NCBI GenBank assembly: GCA_942492735.1 | Contig: OW818648.1 | Span: 992,001 to 1,056,000 of the forward strand | Length of the DNA stretch: 64,000 nt | Direction of reading: 5' to 3' | Origin: Sporobacter sp942492735 | GTDB lineage: Bacteria > Bacillota > Clostridia > Oscillospirales > Oscillospiraceae | Made by a program: the position numbers and the translations under genes | Notes under the pieces: model-generated | Seen by the model: only the letters and a program-made list of their open reading frames with translations | Told to the model about the DNA's origin: nothing | Databases searched by the model: none | Shown here: piece after piece, positions 7,798 to 16,257 of the stretch | Position numbering within the stretch: the stretch's first letter is position 1 | Layout of the letters: the number at the start of each line of letters is the position of its first letter

Positions 7798-10308
7798 TTA
7801 CGCCGTTTCGATCGATGCGGCTTTCTGAAGGCCCAGCTTTTGGACGGCGTCCTCGCGCATTTTATATTTAAGGATTTTTCCGGCGGCATTCATTGGAAAA
7901 TCATCGACGAAACCGACATAGCTCGGGACCTTGTGCTTTGCCATACTGGCATGGACAAAATCCTTTACATCCTGTTCCGTCATTGCTTCGCCTGCTTTTA
8001 AGACGACGCATGCCATGATTTCCTCGCCGTACTGCACTGAAGGCACGCCGATGACCTGGACATCTTTGATCTTTGGGTGCGTGTACAGAAATTCCTCGAT
8101 CTCCTTCGGGTAGATATTCTCGCCGCCGCGGATGATCATGTCCTTAAGGCGGCCTGTAATTTTATAATTGCCGTCCGGCGTCCGGCAGGCCAAATCGCCC
8201 GTGTGCAGCCAGCCGTCCTTGTCGATGGCGGAAGCTGTCGCGCCCGGCATCTTGTAGTAACCCTTCATGAGATTATAGCCGCGCGCGACAAATTCGCCGG
8301 TCACATTGTCCGGTAGGTCCTCATACGTCTCAGGATCGACGATCTTGCATTCAATTTCGGGCAGTGGCCTGCCGACTGTGCCGACACGGACGTCCATCGG
8401 GTCGTCCGTGCTGCTCATCGTGCAGCCGGGCGAACTCTCTGTCTGACCGAAGACGATGGTGATTTCCGACATGTTCATCTTACTGAGAACGTCTTTCATC
8501 ACCGAAATCGGGCATGGGCTGCCTGCCATAATACCTGTTCTCATATACGTGAAATCAGCGGGGTTAAAGTCCTTGTGCTCCAGCATGGCAATAAACATCG
8601 TCGGGACACCGTTGACCGCGGTGATATGCTCCTGCTTGATGCAGGCCAGGGCGGATTTCGGCGAAAAGTAGGGCAGCGGTGACATCGTTGAGCTGTGCGT
8701 CATTGACGCTGTCATCGTAAGCACCATGCCGAAGCAATGGAACATCGGTACATGGATAAGGAAACGGTCCGCCGTTGATAGATCCATCCGGTCGCCGATG
8801 CATTTGCCGTTGTTGACAATATTATAGTGTGTCAGCATGACGCCCTTTGGGAAGCCTGTCGTACCGGAGGTATACTGCATATTGCAGACGTCGTCATGAT
8901 GGACGAGGGCGGCGCGGCGGTAAACCTCTTCGATGGGCACACGGCTTGATAAAGCGATGGCATCATCCCATGTCAGGCAGCCCTTCTGCCTGGAGGATGC
9001 TGTAATGACATGCCGCAGAAACGGCAGGCGCTTGCAGTGGAGCGGCTTCTCCGCCGGTATATAGGCGAGCTCTGGACAGAGCTCCTTGATGATGGCGATG
9101 TAGTCGGAATCCTTGTACCCGTCAATCAGGACGAGCGTGTGGATATCTGCTTGGCGCAGGAGGTATTCAGCCTCACGGATTTTATAAGCCGTGTTCACCG
9201 TTACGAGGACGGCGCCGATTTTGACAGAGGCCCAGAACGTGATGAACCATTGCGGCACATTCGTCGCCCAGACTGCGACCTTGTCACCGGCTTTGACGCC
9301 AAGGGCTATCAGTGAGCGGGAAAACGTGTCGACATCCTCGCGGAATTCCGCATACGTTCGTGTATAGTCGAGTGTCGTATAACGAAAAGCATACTGATCT
9401 GGGAATTCTTCGGTAACGCGGTCAAGCATCTGCGAAAATGTCAGCGCAATAAGCTCATCTTTCGGCCAGATGAATTTACCCGTTTTTCTTTTATTTTCAT
9501 AGTATTTGTCCCCATAATCGCGGACTTTGATATACCGGCTCATGACATTGACGTAATGCGGTAATACGATATTGGGATCATTGAGACCGGCATCTTCCGA
9601 TAAAAATTCGAGCGACAGCATGCCGTTATAGTCAATTGAACGCAGCGCAGCAGCCATTTCTGTCATTGGGACGATGCCGTCTCCAATCAGACACGAGCTT
9701 AAAGCACTCCCGACCTGCTCCGAATCGCTCACGTGAACGTGCTTGACATAAGCGCCGAGGTTCTTAATCGTCGCGTCAGCCGATTCGTGGTTATACACAA
9801 ACGGGTTGTGCACGTTCCACAAGGCAGCCAAATTATCACAGGCAAATCGGTCCAGCAGCTGGCAGAGCTTCGACGTGTCCGCATAGAGACCCTTTGTCTC
9901 TATGAGCAGGATAATACCTTCAGATTCGGCCAGAGGTATGAGTTCGCCGATCATGGCGATACTCTGCTCCTCGCTTGCTTTGTCCTCAAACGTCATATCC
10001 AGGCAGACGTAAGGGGCATGTAAGGCTGAAGCGAAGAGGATACAGTCGGCGGCATCCTTCAGCGCGGCATTCCTGTTTAAATTCTCTGAAGAGATGCATA
10101 CGGTGACGCAGGGGATGGTCAGCTTATTGTCTCCGAGCCGCCGGTAAAACTGCTGCCGCTCGGCGCTTCTGGCACTGTCGAGGAATTTCTGCGCGTCAGT
10201 CGAAGAATAGGATAATTCAAGGCCTTGAAGTCCCATGCTTTCGGCCAGATCACAGTGTTCGTTCCACGAAAGGCCCGGCCAGTTACCTGTAAAATATGAC
10301 AGTTTCAT
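7798..10308 (-). CDS. Fusion protein: TIM-barrel (sugar-phosphate isomerase/epimerase-like) plus AMP-forming acyl-CoA synthetase
   Basis: The protein has 836 residues in one uninterrupted frame. Residues 1 to about 262 form an AP-endonuclease-2/xylose-isomerase-like TIM barrel; likely metal ligands are E137 (LIETKG), H167 (WNVHNPF), H190 or H192 (VKHVHVSD) and E234 (LSLEFLSED). The Asp usual before the second His is Asn here. From about 285 it is an adenylate-forming ligase: P-loop YTSGTTGFPKGV (479-490), VFGQTESSP, GWLHTGDLA, GRLKDMIIRGGENIYPKEIE, and catalytic Lys near the C-terminus in NAAGKILKYKMRED. It should make an acyl-CoA from a carboxylate, ATP and CoA. Its stop-start overlap with the preceding LeuA-like gene is 4 bp, so translation is coupled. 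The role of the barrel is unknown. Confidence 0.9.
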   Translation of the reverse strand: MKLSYFTGNWPGLSWNEHCDLAESMGLQGLELSYSSTDAQKFLDSARSAERQQFYRRLGDNKLTIPCVTVCISSENLNRNAALKDAADCILFASALHAPYVCLDMTFEDKASEEQSIAMIGELIPLAESEGIILLIETKGLYADTSKLCQLLDRFACDNLAALWNVHNPFVYNHESADATIKNLGAYVKHVHVSDSEQVGSALSSCLIGDGIVPMTEMAAALRSIDYNGMLSLEFLSEDAGLNDPNIVLPHYVNVMSRYIKVRDYGDKYYENKRKTGKFIWPKDELIALTFSQMLDRVTEEFPDQYAFRYTTLDYTRTYAEFREDVDTFSRSLIALGVKAGDKVAVWATNVPQWFITFWASVKIGAVLVTVNTAYKIREAEYLLRQADIHTLVLIDGYKDSDYIAIIKELCPELAYIPAEKPLHCKRLPFLRHVITASSRQKGCLTWDDAIALSSRVPIEEVYRRAALVHHDDVCNMQYTSGTTGFPKGVMLTHYNIVNNGKCIGDRMDLSTADRFLIHVPMFHCFGMVLTMTASMTHSSTMSPLPYFSPKSALACIKQEHITAVNGVPTMFIAMLEHKDFNPADFTYMRTGIMAGSPCPISVMKDVLSKMNMSEITIVFGQTESSPGCTMSSTDDPMDVRVGTVGRPLPEIECKIVDPETYEDLPDNVTGEFVARGYNLMKGYYKMPGATASAIDKDGWLHTGDLACRTPDGNYKITGRLKDMIIRGGENIYPKEIEEFLYTHPKIKDVQVIGVPSVQYGEEIMACVVLKAGEAMTEQDVKDFVHASMAKHKVPSYVGFVDDFPMNAAGKILKYKMREDAVQKLGLQKAASIETA

Positions 10309-11735
10309 AGGCTGCTTTCCTCATAGACGACCTTGTTGACAGCACTTAAGTATGCCCTGATGCTGGCTCCAACGATGTCTGTCGAGAGACCGCGCCCGGA
10401 ATAAAGCTTGCCGTTATACCGCAGCTTTACAAGAGCGTCGCCCATGGCTTCGTGCCCTTCTGTAACAGCCTGGATCTGGAATTCATCCAACTCGTAATGA
10501 CGTCCAAGAATTTGCTCAATGGCTTGGAAAGAGGCATCAATCGGCCCATCACCGATGGCTATGGCCTGGAGCGGGCTAGCGTCTTTCAATAGGCGTATAA
10601 AAGCCGTCGCAGTGATGGCGCTACCGCTGTTGATAACATAATTGTCCAGCTGGTATGTAGGCAGCACCTGACCGGCGGTCTCAGCAACAAGGGCTTCGAG
10701 ATCGCGGTTGTCGACAGGTTTACTCCGTGCAATCTCTTTAAATAAACGGAAAATCTCGTTCAGGTCGTCATTGCTGACGTCATACCCCAAGGACTCAATG
10801 CGGCGGCCGACAGTCGTCATATCGGAATCGGCGTGCAGTTTTTCCTGCGATGAAGTCTCGCCGCTGTCGTTAGAGCCAGTAAGCGTGAGACGGTTGAACC
10901 GGCTGGAACCCGTAATAGACTCGAGCTGCCGGCATGTGCGGAAAAGTGCCGTAACGTTCGTGTTGCAAAAGATTTCAAGCGCTTCTCCGCGGACCTTGAG
11001 CACATTGATGAACTGCTCGAGCGAGAGTTGCCCCGAAGCGCTGCTGAAAGACACTTTAAACTGCTGTACCCCACAGGCAACAGCCGCCAGAGCCGAAGCG
11101 GCGGCAAGTCCCAGATTGTCCTTCAAATGAAGTGACAGAACAACATCACACAGCGCGGGAACCTTCTGCTGCACAGCCTTGATAAACGCGGTTATTTCAT
11201 CCGGTGTCTTTTCGCCCGTGGAATCGCACAGCGTGATTATTTTCGCGCCGGCGGTAATCGCTGCATCGATGACGGCGCATAAAAACTCGAGGTCGCTGCG
11301 CGTGGCGTCTTCAGCCGTGAATTCAACATTCGGGCAGAGAGAAACGCACGTTTCAACCATTTCCTTTACCTGACCGAGAACGTTATCGGCTTTCAGACGA
11401 TAAACGTACTCCATCTGCACCGTCGACGTCGGCACAATCAGGTTAAGGCAGGGTTTTTTAGCTTTGGAAAGAGCGGCTGAGGCTCTTTTAATGCTGGCGA
11501 CGTCAAGTGTAACAGGAACGCAGATGACGCAGTTTTCTAGCATTGTCGACAGTGTGCGTACGAGCACCGCATCGGCGGTCGCCTCCGATATGAAGCACGT
11601 TTCAACAGTGTCGATTTTCAGCTTTTCAAGAAGCTTTGCCATTTCGATTTTCTGCTTGAAACTGAGGCCGGATGCAAAGAGCTGGTCACTCTCACGCAGG
11701 GAGATGTCCACGATTTTTACTTCTCTCACGAGCAT
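10305..11735 (-). CDS. 2-isopropylmalate/citramalate synthase-like protein with altered catalytic residues
   Basis: The protein (476 aa) has the fold order of LeuA/CimA: an HMGL-like TIM barrel (1-about 280), a linker, and an intact LeuA regulatory dimerisation domain (about 350-476, with GDGPIDASFQAIEQ and YSGRGLSTDIVGASIRAYLS). The active-site motifs differ from the family. LRDG(N/E)Q reads LRESDQ (Arg14 kept, metal Asp now Glu15). The HxH metal motif reads HLK (His203, Lys205), and the Gly-rich loop ending in GN reads SASGQ. EDATRSD is kept. It may be a catalytically changed or inactive paralogue, perhaps a regulatory partner, or have a different reaction. It sits between the aminotransferase and the acyl-CoA synthetase fusion in one operon. 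Confidence 0.8.
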   Translation of the reverse strand: MLVREVKIVDISLRESDQLFASGLSFKQKIEMAKLLEKLKIDTVETCFISEATADAVLVRTLSTMLENCVICVPVTLDVASIKRASAALSKAKKPCLNLIVPTSTVQMEYVYRLKADNVLGQVKEMVETCVSLCPNVEFTAEDATRSDLEFLCAVIDAAITAGAKIITLCDSTGEKTPDEITAFIKAVQQKVPALCDVVLSLHLKDNLGLAAASALAAVACGVQQFKVSFSSASGQLSLEQFINVLKVRGEALEIFCNTNVTALFRTCRQLESITGSSRFNRLTLTGSNDSGETSSQEKLHADSDMTTVGRRIESLGYDVSNDDLNEIFRLFKEIARSKPVDNRDLEALVAETAGQVLPTYQLDNYVINSGSAITATAFIRLLKDASPLQAIAIGDGPIDASFQAIEQILGRHYELDEFQIQAVTEGHEAMGDALVKLRYNGKLYSGRGLSTDIVGASIRAYLSAVNKVVYEESSL

Positions 11736-11765
11736 TACCTCCGAATATAAATTTACGAAATCTAA

Positions 11766-12833
11766 CTAAATTGCTGTCGTCCAGCCCATGTCGTCGGTCA
11801 GCTTTCCTGTCTGGATTCCGCTGAGGGTGTCATACAGTTTGTTCGAAAGCGCGCCGACTTTGCCGCCGCCGATGGCGAATTCATTTTCTTTAAAAACAAG
11901 CCTGCCGACAGGTGATATGACTGCTGCCGTGCCGGTTGCGAAGACCTCTTTGAGAGTACCGTCGCCTGCTGCTTTACGGACATCGTCAATTTTAAGGCGG
12001 CGTTCGGAGACATTCAGTCCCCATTTTCTAAGAAGCGCTAACACTGAATCGCGTGTGACGCCGGGAAGAATTGTGCCTTCAAGAGGCGCTGTGATGATCT
12101 CATCGCCGATGACGAAGAAAGCATTCGATGTTCCGATTTCCTCGACATAGTTATGCTCTGCGGCATCAAGCCATAAAACCTGTTCACAGCCCATGGCATT
12201 GGCCTTTGTCTGCGCTTTAAGTGATCCGGCATAGTTACCGCCCACTTTTGCAAAACCCGTGCCGCCCTTTGTCGCGCGGGTGAATTCTTCTTCAACAAAA
12301 ATACTCGTCGCCTTAAAGCCGCCGGCGTAATACGGGCCGACAGGGCTGAGTATGATCACGAACTTATAGTGGGATGCGGCATGGACGCCCAGAAAAGCCT
12401 CATCCGCAAAGATGAAGGGCCGGATATACAAAGATGTGCCCGGCTTATTCGGGATCCAGTCCCGCTCAACATCAACAATCGCTTTGACTGCTTCGACGAA
12501 GAGCTCTTCGTCCATCTGCGGGATGCACATACGTTCGTTTGTCTTGTTTGTGCGTTTGGCATTCATGTCGGGACGGAATAGAAGTATACGACCGTCATCT
12601 GCTTCATAAGCCTTGAGGCCTTCGAACATCTGCTGTGAGTAATGCAGAACTGCCGAAGCAGGGTCGAGCATCAAAGGCCCGTATGGGATGATTCTGCCGT
12701 CATGCCAGCCCTTTTCGGTGCTGTAATCCATGACGAACATATGATCGGTAAAAGCTTTGCCGAATTTCAGCGTATCCGGGTCCGGTTTTGTTTTCGGGGC
12801 CGTTGTTTTTTGTATCGTAAAATTGTATTTCAT
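11766..12833 (-). CDS. ilvE: Branched-chain amino acid aminotransferase
   Basis: This is a fold-type IV PLP enzyme of 355 residues. It interconverts Leu, Ile or Val with their 2-oxo acids using 2-oxoglutarate/glutamate. The PLP lysine is K196 in GFAKVGGNYA. Other family motifs are HYSQQMFEGLKAY, YIRPFIFADE, VEEIGTSNAFF, ILPGVTRDSVL and the phosphate-binding FATGTAAVISPVG. The length and the FAKVGGNYA pattern fit the larger, eukaryote-like BCAT subgroup. The gene follows the oxidoreductase gamma subunit by 12 bp, so the 2-oxo acids it makes are the natural substrates of the neighbouring oxidoreductase. Confidence 0.93.
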   Translation of the reverse strand: MKYNFTIQKTTAPKTKPDPDTLKFGKAFTDHMFVMDYSTEKGWHDGRIIPYGPLMLDPASAVLHYSQQMFEGLKAYEADDGRILLFRPDMNAKRTNKTNERMCIPQMDEELFVEAVKAIVDVERDWIPNKPGTSLYIRPFIFADEAFLGVHAASHYKFVIILSPVGPYYAGGFKATSIFVEEEFTRATKGGTGFAKVGGNYAGSLKAQTKANAMGCEQVLWLDAAEHNYVEEIGTSNAFFVIGDEIITAPLEGTILPGVTRDSVLALLRKWGLNVSERRLKIDDVRKAAGDGTLKEVFATGTAAVISPVGRLVFKENEFAIGGGKVGALSNKLYDTLSGIQTGKLTDDMGWTTAI

Positions 12834-12845
12834 ATCAATACTCCT

Positions 12846-13373
12846 CTATTTGTAATACGAAAAGGCTTTCATGTTCGCTTCGTTCAGCTTGGCTTTTTCG
12901 CCGGTAAATGTCTTGTACATAACGTCTTCGATTGACTTCTCCGACACGACGTTCGTCGCGCGGACAAGCGCCCCGAGCATCACCATGTTGGCCACTTTGA
13001 GATTGCCGAGTTCCTTTGCCAGTTCATTAACCGGCACATAGAGGGCCCGAATGTCTGTCCGTGCTGCCGGCTGATCAATAAAGGAGGTGTTGATAAGGAT
13101 GACGCCGCCCGGCTTGACCATCGACTCGAACTTGAGCAGAGACGGCAGGTTCATGACAACAAGCGCGTCCGCTTCGTAAATGAGCGGGCAGCTGACCGGC
13201 TTGTCTGAAACGACGACGGTGCAATTGGCAGTTCCGCCGCGCATCTCCGGCCCATAGGACGGGAAGAATGTTGCAGCCTTATCTTCGAGCATGGCAGCAT
13301 AGGTGACCATCTGGCCCATGAGTAGTATACCCTGACCGCCGGATCCGGCGAGGAATAACTTATGTGTACTCAT
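12846..13373 (-). CDS. vorC: 2-oxoacid:ferredoxin oxidoreductase, gamma subunit
   Basis: The protein has 175 residues from the start at 13373, chosen because GGAGGAAG precedes it and the ATG overlaps the beta-subunit stop (ATGA). The longer frame to 13439 has no ribosome site. The N-terminus FLAGSGGQGILLMGQ is the Gly-rich motif of the POR/KOR gamma domain, followed by FFPSYGPEMRGGTANCTV. It is part of a CoA-acylating 2-oxoacid oxidoreductase that passes electrons to ferredoxin. The VorC name follows from the VorB-like alpha subunit; specificity is inferred. Confidence 0.88.
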   Translation of the reverse strand: MSTHKLFLAGSGGQGILLMGQMVTYAAMLEDKAATFFPSYGPEMRGGTANCTVVVSDKPVSCPLIYEADALVVMNLPSLLKFESMVKPGGVILINTSFIDQPAARTDIRALYVPVNELAKELGNLKVANMVMLGALVRATNVVSEKSIEDVMYKTFTGEKAKLNEANMKAFSYYK

Positions 13374-14116
13374 TGCACTTCCTCCGGATTCTTGTAGATT
13401 CCAAGCGGATAATACGGCATCATGTTCGTGCCTACCCATTTCATGGCGTCAAAAGGTGTCAGACCCCAGTTCGTCGGGCAGGTGGAGAGCATCTCCACAA
13501 AGGCAAAGCCCAGCTTTTTTTCCTGTACCTCGAAAGCACGGCGAATGGCCTTTTTTGCCTGACGGATGTGCGCCGGGGTGTCAAGCGCGACGCGCTCGAC
13601 ATAGACGGCACCGTCAAGCGTTGCAAGGAGTTCGCTCATTCTAATCGGAGCGCCGGCCTGTTCCTTCGTGCGCCCTTCCTGTGATGTCGTGGAGCGCTGA
13701 CCTATAAGTGTCGTCGGGGCCATCTGGCCGCCGGTCATACCGTAAATACAGTTGTTGATAAAGAATGTACAGAGCTTTTCGCCCCTTGCCGCTGCGTGAA
13801 CAATTTCACCCATGCCGATAGACGCCAGGTCACCATCGCCCTGGTATGTGAAGACAAGTTTGTCGGGATGGACGCGTTTGATGCCGGACGCAACAGCCGG
13901 TGCGCGGCCGTGCGCGGATTCGCACATGTCAATGTTCATGAATTTGTGTATTTGCACGCTGCAGCCGATGGATGCCGCGCCGATTGTCTCGCCGAGCTTT
14001 CCCATTTCGTCCAGGGTCTCCATAATCAGGCGGTTGGCGATTCCGTGCGTACAACCTGGGCAAAAGTTCGACGTCACATCTGTTATACCTTTTGTATTCG
14101 TAAATACTGATTTCAT
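13370..14116 (-). CDS. vorA: 2-oxoacid:ferredoxin oxidoreductase, beta (TPP-binding) subunit
   Basis: The protein has 248 residues. The start at 14116 is preceded by AGGAG at six bases; upstream in-frame codons lack this. The TPP-binding motif is GDGDLASIGMGE through NNCIYGMTGGQM. An N-terminal Cys pair NFCPGCTHG and a later SIGCSV are typical of this subunit, which holds thiamine pyrophosphate and carries out decarboxylation of the 2-oxo acid. It ends overlapping the gamma gene and begins 10 bp after the alpha gene. Confidence 0.9.
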   Translation of the reverse strand: MKSVFTNTKGITDVTSNFCPGCTHGIANRLIMETLDEMGKLGETIGAASIGCSVQIHKFMNIDMCESAHGRAPAVASGIKRVHPDKLVFTYQGDGDLASIGMGEIVHAAARGEKLCTFFINNCIYGMTGGQMAPTTLIGQRSTTSQEGRTKEQAGAPIRMSELLATLDGAVYVERVALDTPAHIRQAKKAIRRAFEVQEKKLGFAFVEMLSTCPTNWGLTPFDAMKWVGTNMMPYYPLGIYKNPEEVQ

Positions 14117-14126
14117 AATAGTCTCC

Positions 14127-15215
14127 TTAAGCGTTAAGCGCATCAAGATAAATCTTTTTGGCTTTTTCCGCGATCTCAATTGACGTCGGTATCATGCCGC
14201 CTGTCCTGTGGATGAGTTCGACGGGATAACGGCCGCATAGGCCCATTTTCACGTCGTCAATCATTTGCCCCATGCTAAGCTCTGCGGAAATGACGACTTT
14301 CGTTTTATCGGTGAGTTCGTCGAAAGCGGCCTTCGGGAACGGCCAAAGGGAGATCGGACGGATAAGTCCCGCCTTGATGCCCTCGGTGGCTAAAATCTCG
14401 ATGGCTTCCTTTGCGATACGGGCGACCGTACCGAAAGCCACGAAAACGAGATCGGCGTCCTTGACGTCAATATTCTCGTAACGGGTCAGTTCTTTTTCTG
14501 CCAGCGCATACTTTCGGAAGAGTTTTTCCACATGCGCCTCAAGCTCGTCTGGCTGCATACGTAGCGATTTGACGATATTTCTCTTGCTGTCATCAGAACC
14601 ATATCCGACAATTGCCCATGGCTTTTTTGCGGCGATATCCTCCTCTTTAACGAACGGACGCGCTTCCGGCAGTAAAACAGGCTCCATCATCTGGCCCATG
14701 ATGCCGTCGGCGAAGATGAAGATCGGGTTCTGCCAGTAATCCGCCAACGTGACCGCTTCATATATGAGGTCAATAGCTTCCTGAATGCTGGATGGGGCAA
14801 AGACGGGGATTCTATAATCGCCGTTGCCGCCGCCGCGCGTCGCCTGAAAGTAGTCGGCTTGTCCGGGCTGGATGCCGCCGATACCAGGTCCGCCGCGGGA
14901 GACGTTGAGTATGACGACAGGAACCTCGGCCGAGCACATGAAGCTCAGACCCTCCTGCATTAAAGCAATACCTGGGGAGGATGAGGAGATAAAAACATTT
15001 CCACCGGAGGCAGCTGCGCCGTATGCCATGTTGACAGCGCCGAGCTCACTCTCTGCCTGGAGGAACGTGCCGCCGCGTTTCGGCAGCTCGCGGGACATGT
15101 ATTCGGGGATTTCGCTCTGCGGCGTGATCGGATATCCGAAGTAGAAACGGGCCCCGCCGCGGATGGCAGCCTCGGCAAACGCCTCGTTGCCTTTCATGAG
15201 TACTTTTTGCGTCAT
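14127..15215 (-). CDS. vorB: 2-oxoacid:ferredoxin oxidoreductase, alpha subunit (3-methyl-2-oxobutanoate type, VorB)
   Basis: The protein has 362 residues, beginning MTQKVLMKGNEAFAEAAIRG. The motifs FYFGYPITPQSEIPEYM, LQAESELGAVNMAYGAA, SSSSPGIALMQEG and GGPGIGGIQPGQADYFQ match the VorB subgroup of POR/KOR alpha subunits annotated in Clostridia as 3-methyl-2-oxobutanoate dehydrogenase. It overlaps the ferredoxin-like delta gene by 4 bp (ATGA). The enzyme would convert branched 2-oxo acids plus CoA into acyl-CoA, CO2 and reduced ferredoxin, or run in reverse. A 2-oxoglutarate specificity (KorA) cannot be excluded by eye. Confidence 0.9.
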   Translation of the reverse strand: MTQKVLMKGNEAFAEAAIRGGARFYFGYPITPQSEIPEYMSRELPKRGGTFLQAESELGAVNMAYGAAASGGNVFISSSSPGIALMQEGLSFMCSAEVPVVILNVSRGGPGIGGIQPGQADYFQATRGGGNGDYRIPVFAPSSIQEAIDLIYEAVTLADYWQNPIFIFADGIMGQMMEPVLLPEARPFVKEEDIAAKKPWAIVGYGSDDSKRNIVKSLRMQPDELEAHVEKLFRKYALAEKELTRYENIDVKDADLVFVAFGTVARIAKEAIEILATEGIKAGLIRPISLWPFPKAAFDELTDKTKVVISAELSMGQMIDDVKMGLCGRYPVELIHRTGGMIPTSIEIAEKAKKIYLDALNA

Positions 15216-15436
15216 TGGACCTCGTCCTCCTTAAAAATCGCTATTGCGCCGTCAGGGCAGACAAGCGCGCAAGACTGGCAGCCAATACAGTCCTCCTGAC
15301 GCGAAATGGATGCCGGGCTGTACCCCTTGTTGTTAATCTGTGCGCTCATAACGATAATCCCCTTGGGACAGAACGCACGGCACAGTTCACAGCCCTTGCA
15401 TTTTTCGCTGTTGAACCTGACTTGAAATTTTGCCAT
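15212..15436 (-). CDS. vorD: 2x[4Fe-4S] ferredoxin subunit of the 2-oxoacid oxidoreductase
   Basis: The protein has 74 residues with two classical clusters: CKGCELCRAFCP (first) and CIGCQSCALVCP (second). It moves electrons between the TPP centre and external ferredoxin. It is the first structural gene of the vorDBAC set and overlaps vorB by 4 bp. GGAG lies ahead of the ATG. Confidence 0.93.
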   Translation of the reverse strand: MAKFQVRFNSEKCKGCELCRAFCPKGIIVMSAQINNKGYSPASISRQEDCIGCQSCALVCPDGAIAIFKEDEVQ

Positions 15437-15496
15437 ATCTTTGCTCCTTTCGGTAAGTATATATACTAAATGCTTGAAATTCGCATCATGTTGGCC

Positions 15497-15551
15497 ATAA
15501 AAGCCGCGAAGAGGCTTTTATGTTAATGATTTAAGCTCTGCTTAAATCATT
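15497..15551. repeat. Two adjacent inverted repeats between the P-loop gene and vorD
   Basis: The first has 9-bp arms (15497-15505 and 15513-15521). The second is a 12-bp perfect stem (15525-15536 and 15540-15551) with a 3-base loop, and it contains the stop codon of the upstream P-loop ATPase gene (15547-15549). Neither is followed by a T run on the minus strand. They could limit readthrough, stabilise mRNA ends, or bind a regulator. Confidence 0.5.
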
Positions 15552-16257
15552 TGTCAAGCCAGGACGGGCGCATATAAAGTCCAAGCGGCATGAGATATCC
15601 GGTCATCCCAGTGAGTGCATCTCTGGATACAAGCTGTTCGGGATAACAGTCACACCACAGGACTTTTCCTGCCTTTTCGCAGAATTCTTCGCACAATGCA
15701 TGGCCTCTGATAATCATTTCCGCGGTTGTCTCCCGCAGCAGATGCGTGTTGTTGATAATGCCTTCCACGGTGAGCCCCGTGACGCTTTCGATCGCATGGA
15801 CATGCTCTATGGCGCTGTCGATATCGCGTGTTTCAAAACGATTGAAATTCAGTACGGCGAGCACTGCCGTCTCTTCGGGGGTGTAATACTTTTTGAACTG
15901 TGTGAGGACCTTGGCTCCGCTTTCGTTACCCCCGACGTCAACAATCACGCGGCACCCGTTATCCTCGTGAGGTGCCCGAATATCCGCGGCGAGTTCCGGC
16001 AGTTCGGCTGTGATTTCTGTTTTATAAATGCCGCCGTATACTTTAACGCCCGAATTTTCAAGCATACTCATTCGTTCGCGTGAACGAAAATACGGATTAA
16101 CAATATCCAAATCAACAACCGCCAGGCGCGGATATAAGCGAGGCTTTTCCTGCGCTAGAAGCATCGCCAAGCTGACGGCGAACTCGGTCTTGCCGCTTCC
16201 GTAATGGCCGGTGACTAGGACAATCCTTTTTTTCGTCGGGTAAATGTAACTGCTCAT
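15547..16257 (-). CDS. P-loop ATPase (CobQ/CobB/MinD-like nucleotide-binding fold)
   Basis: The protein has 236 residues. It has a Walker A VTGHYGSGKTEFAVSLA near the N-terminus, a switch-like VVDLDIVNPYFRSRE, and VIVDVGGNESGAKVL as the Walker B/switch II region. These are hallmarks of SIMIBI-class NTPases such as MinD, ParA and CobQ relatives. No substrate-binding motif is recognised. It lies directly upstream of vorDBAC in the same direction, so a role in assembling or activating that Fe-S enzyme is possible but only an inference. Start ATG is at 16257. Confidence 0.75.
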   Translation of the reverse strand: MSSYIYPTKKRIVLVTGHYGSGKTEFAVSLAMLLAQEKPRLYPRLAVVDLDIVNPYFRSRERMSMLENSGVKVYGGIYKTEITAELPELAADIRAPHEDNGCRVIVDVGGNESGAKVLTQFKKYYTPEETAVLAVLNFNRFETRDIDSAIEHVHAIESVTGLTVEGIINNTHLLRETTAEMIIRGHALCEEFCEKAGKVLWCDCYPEQLVSRDALTGMTGYLMPLGLYMRPSWLDK

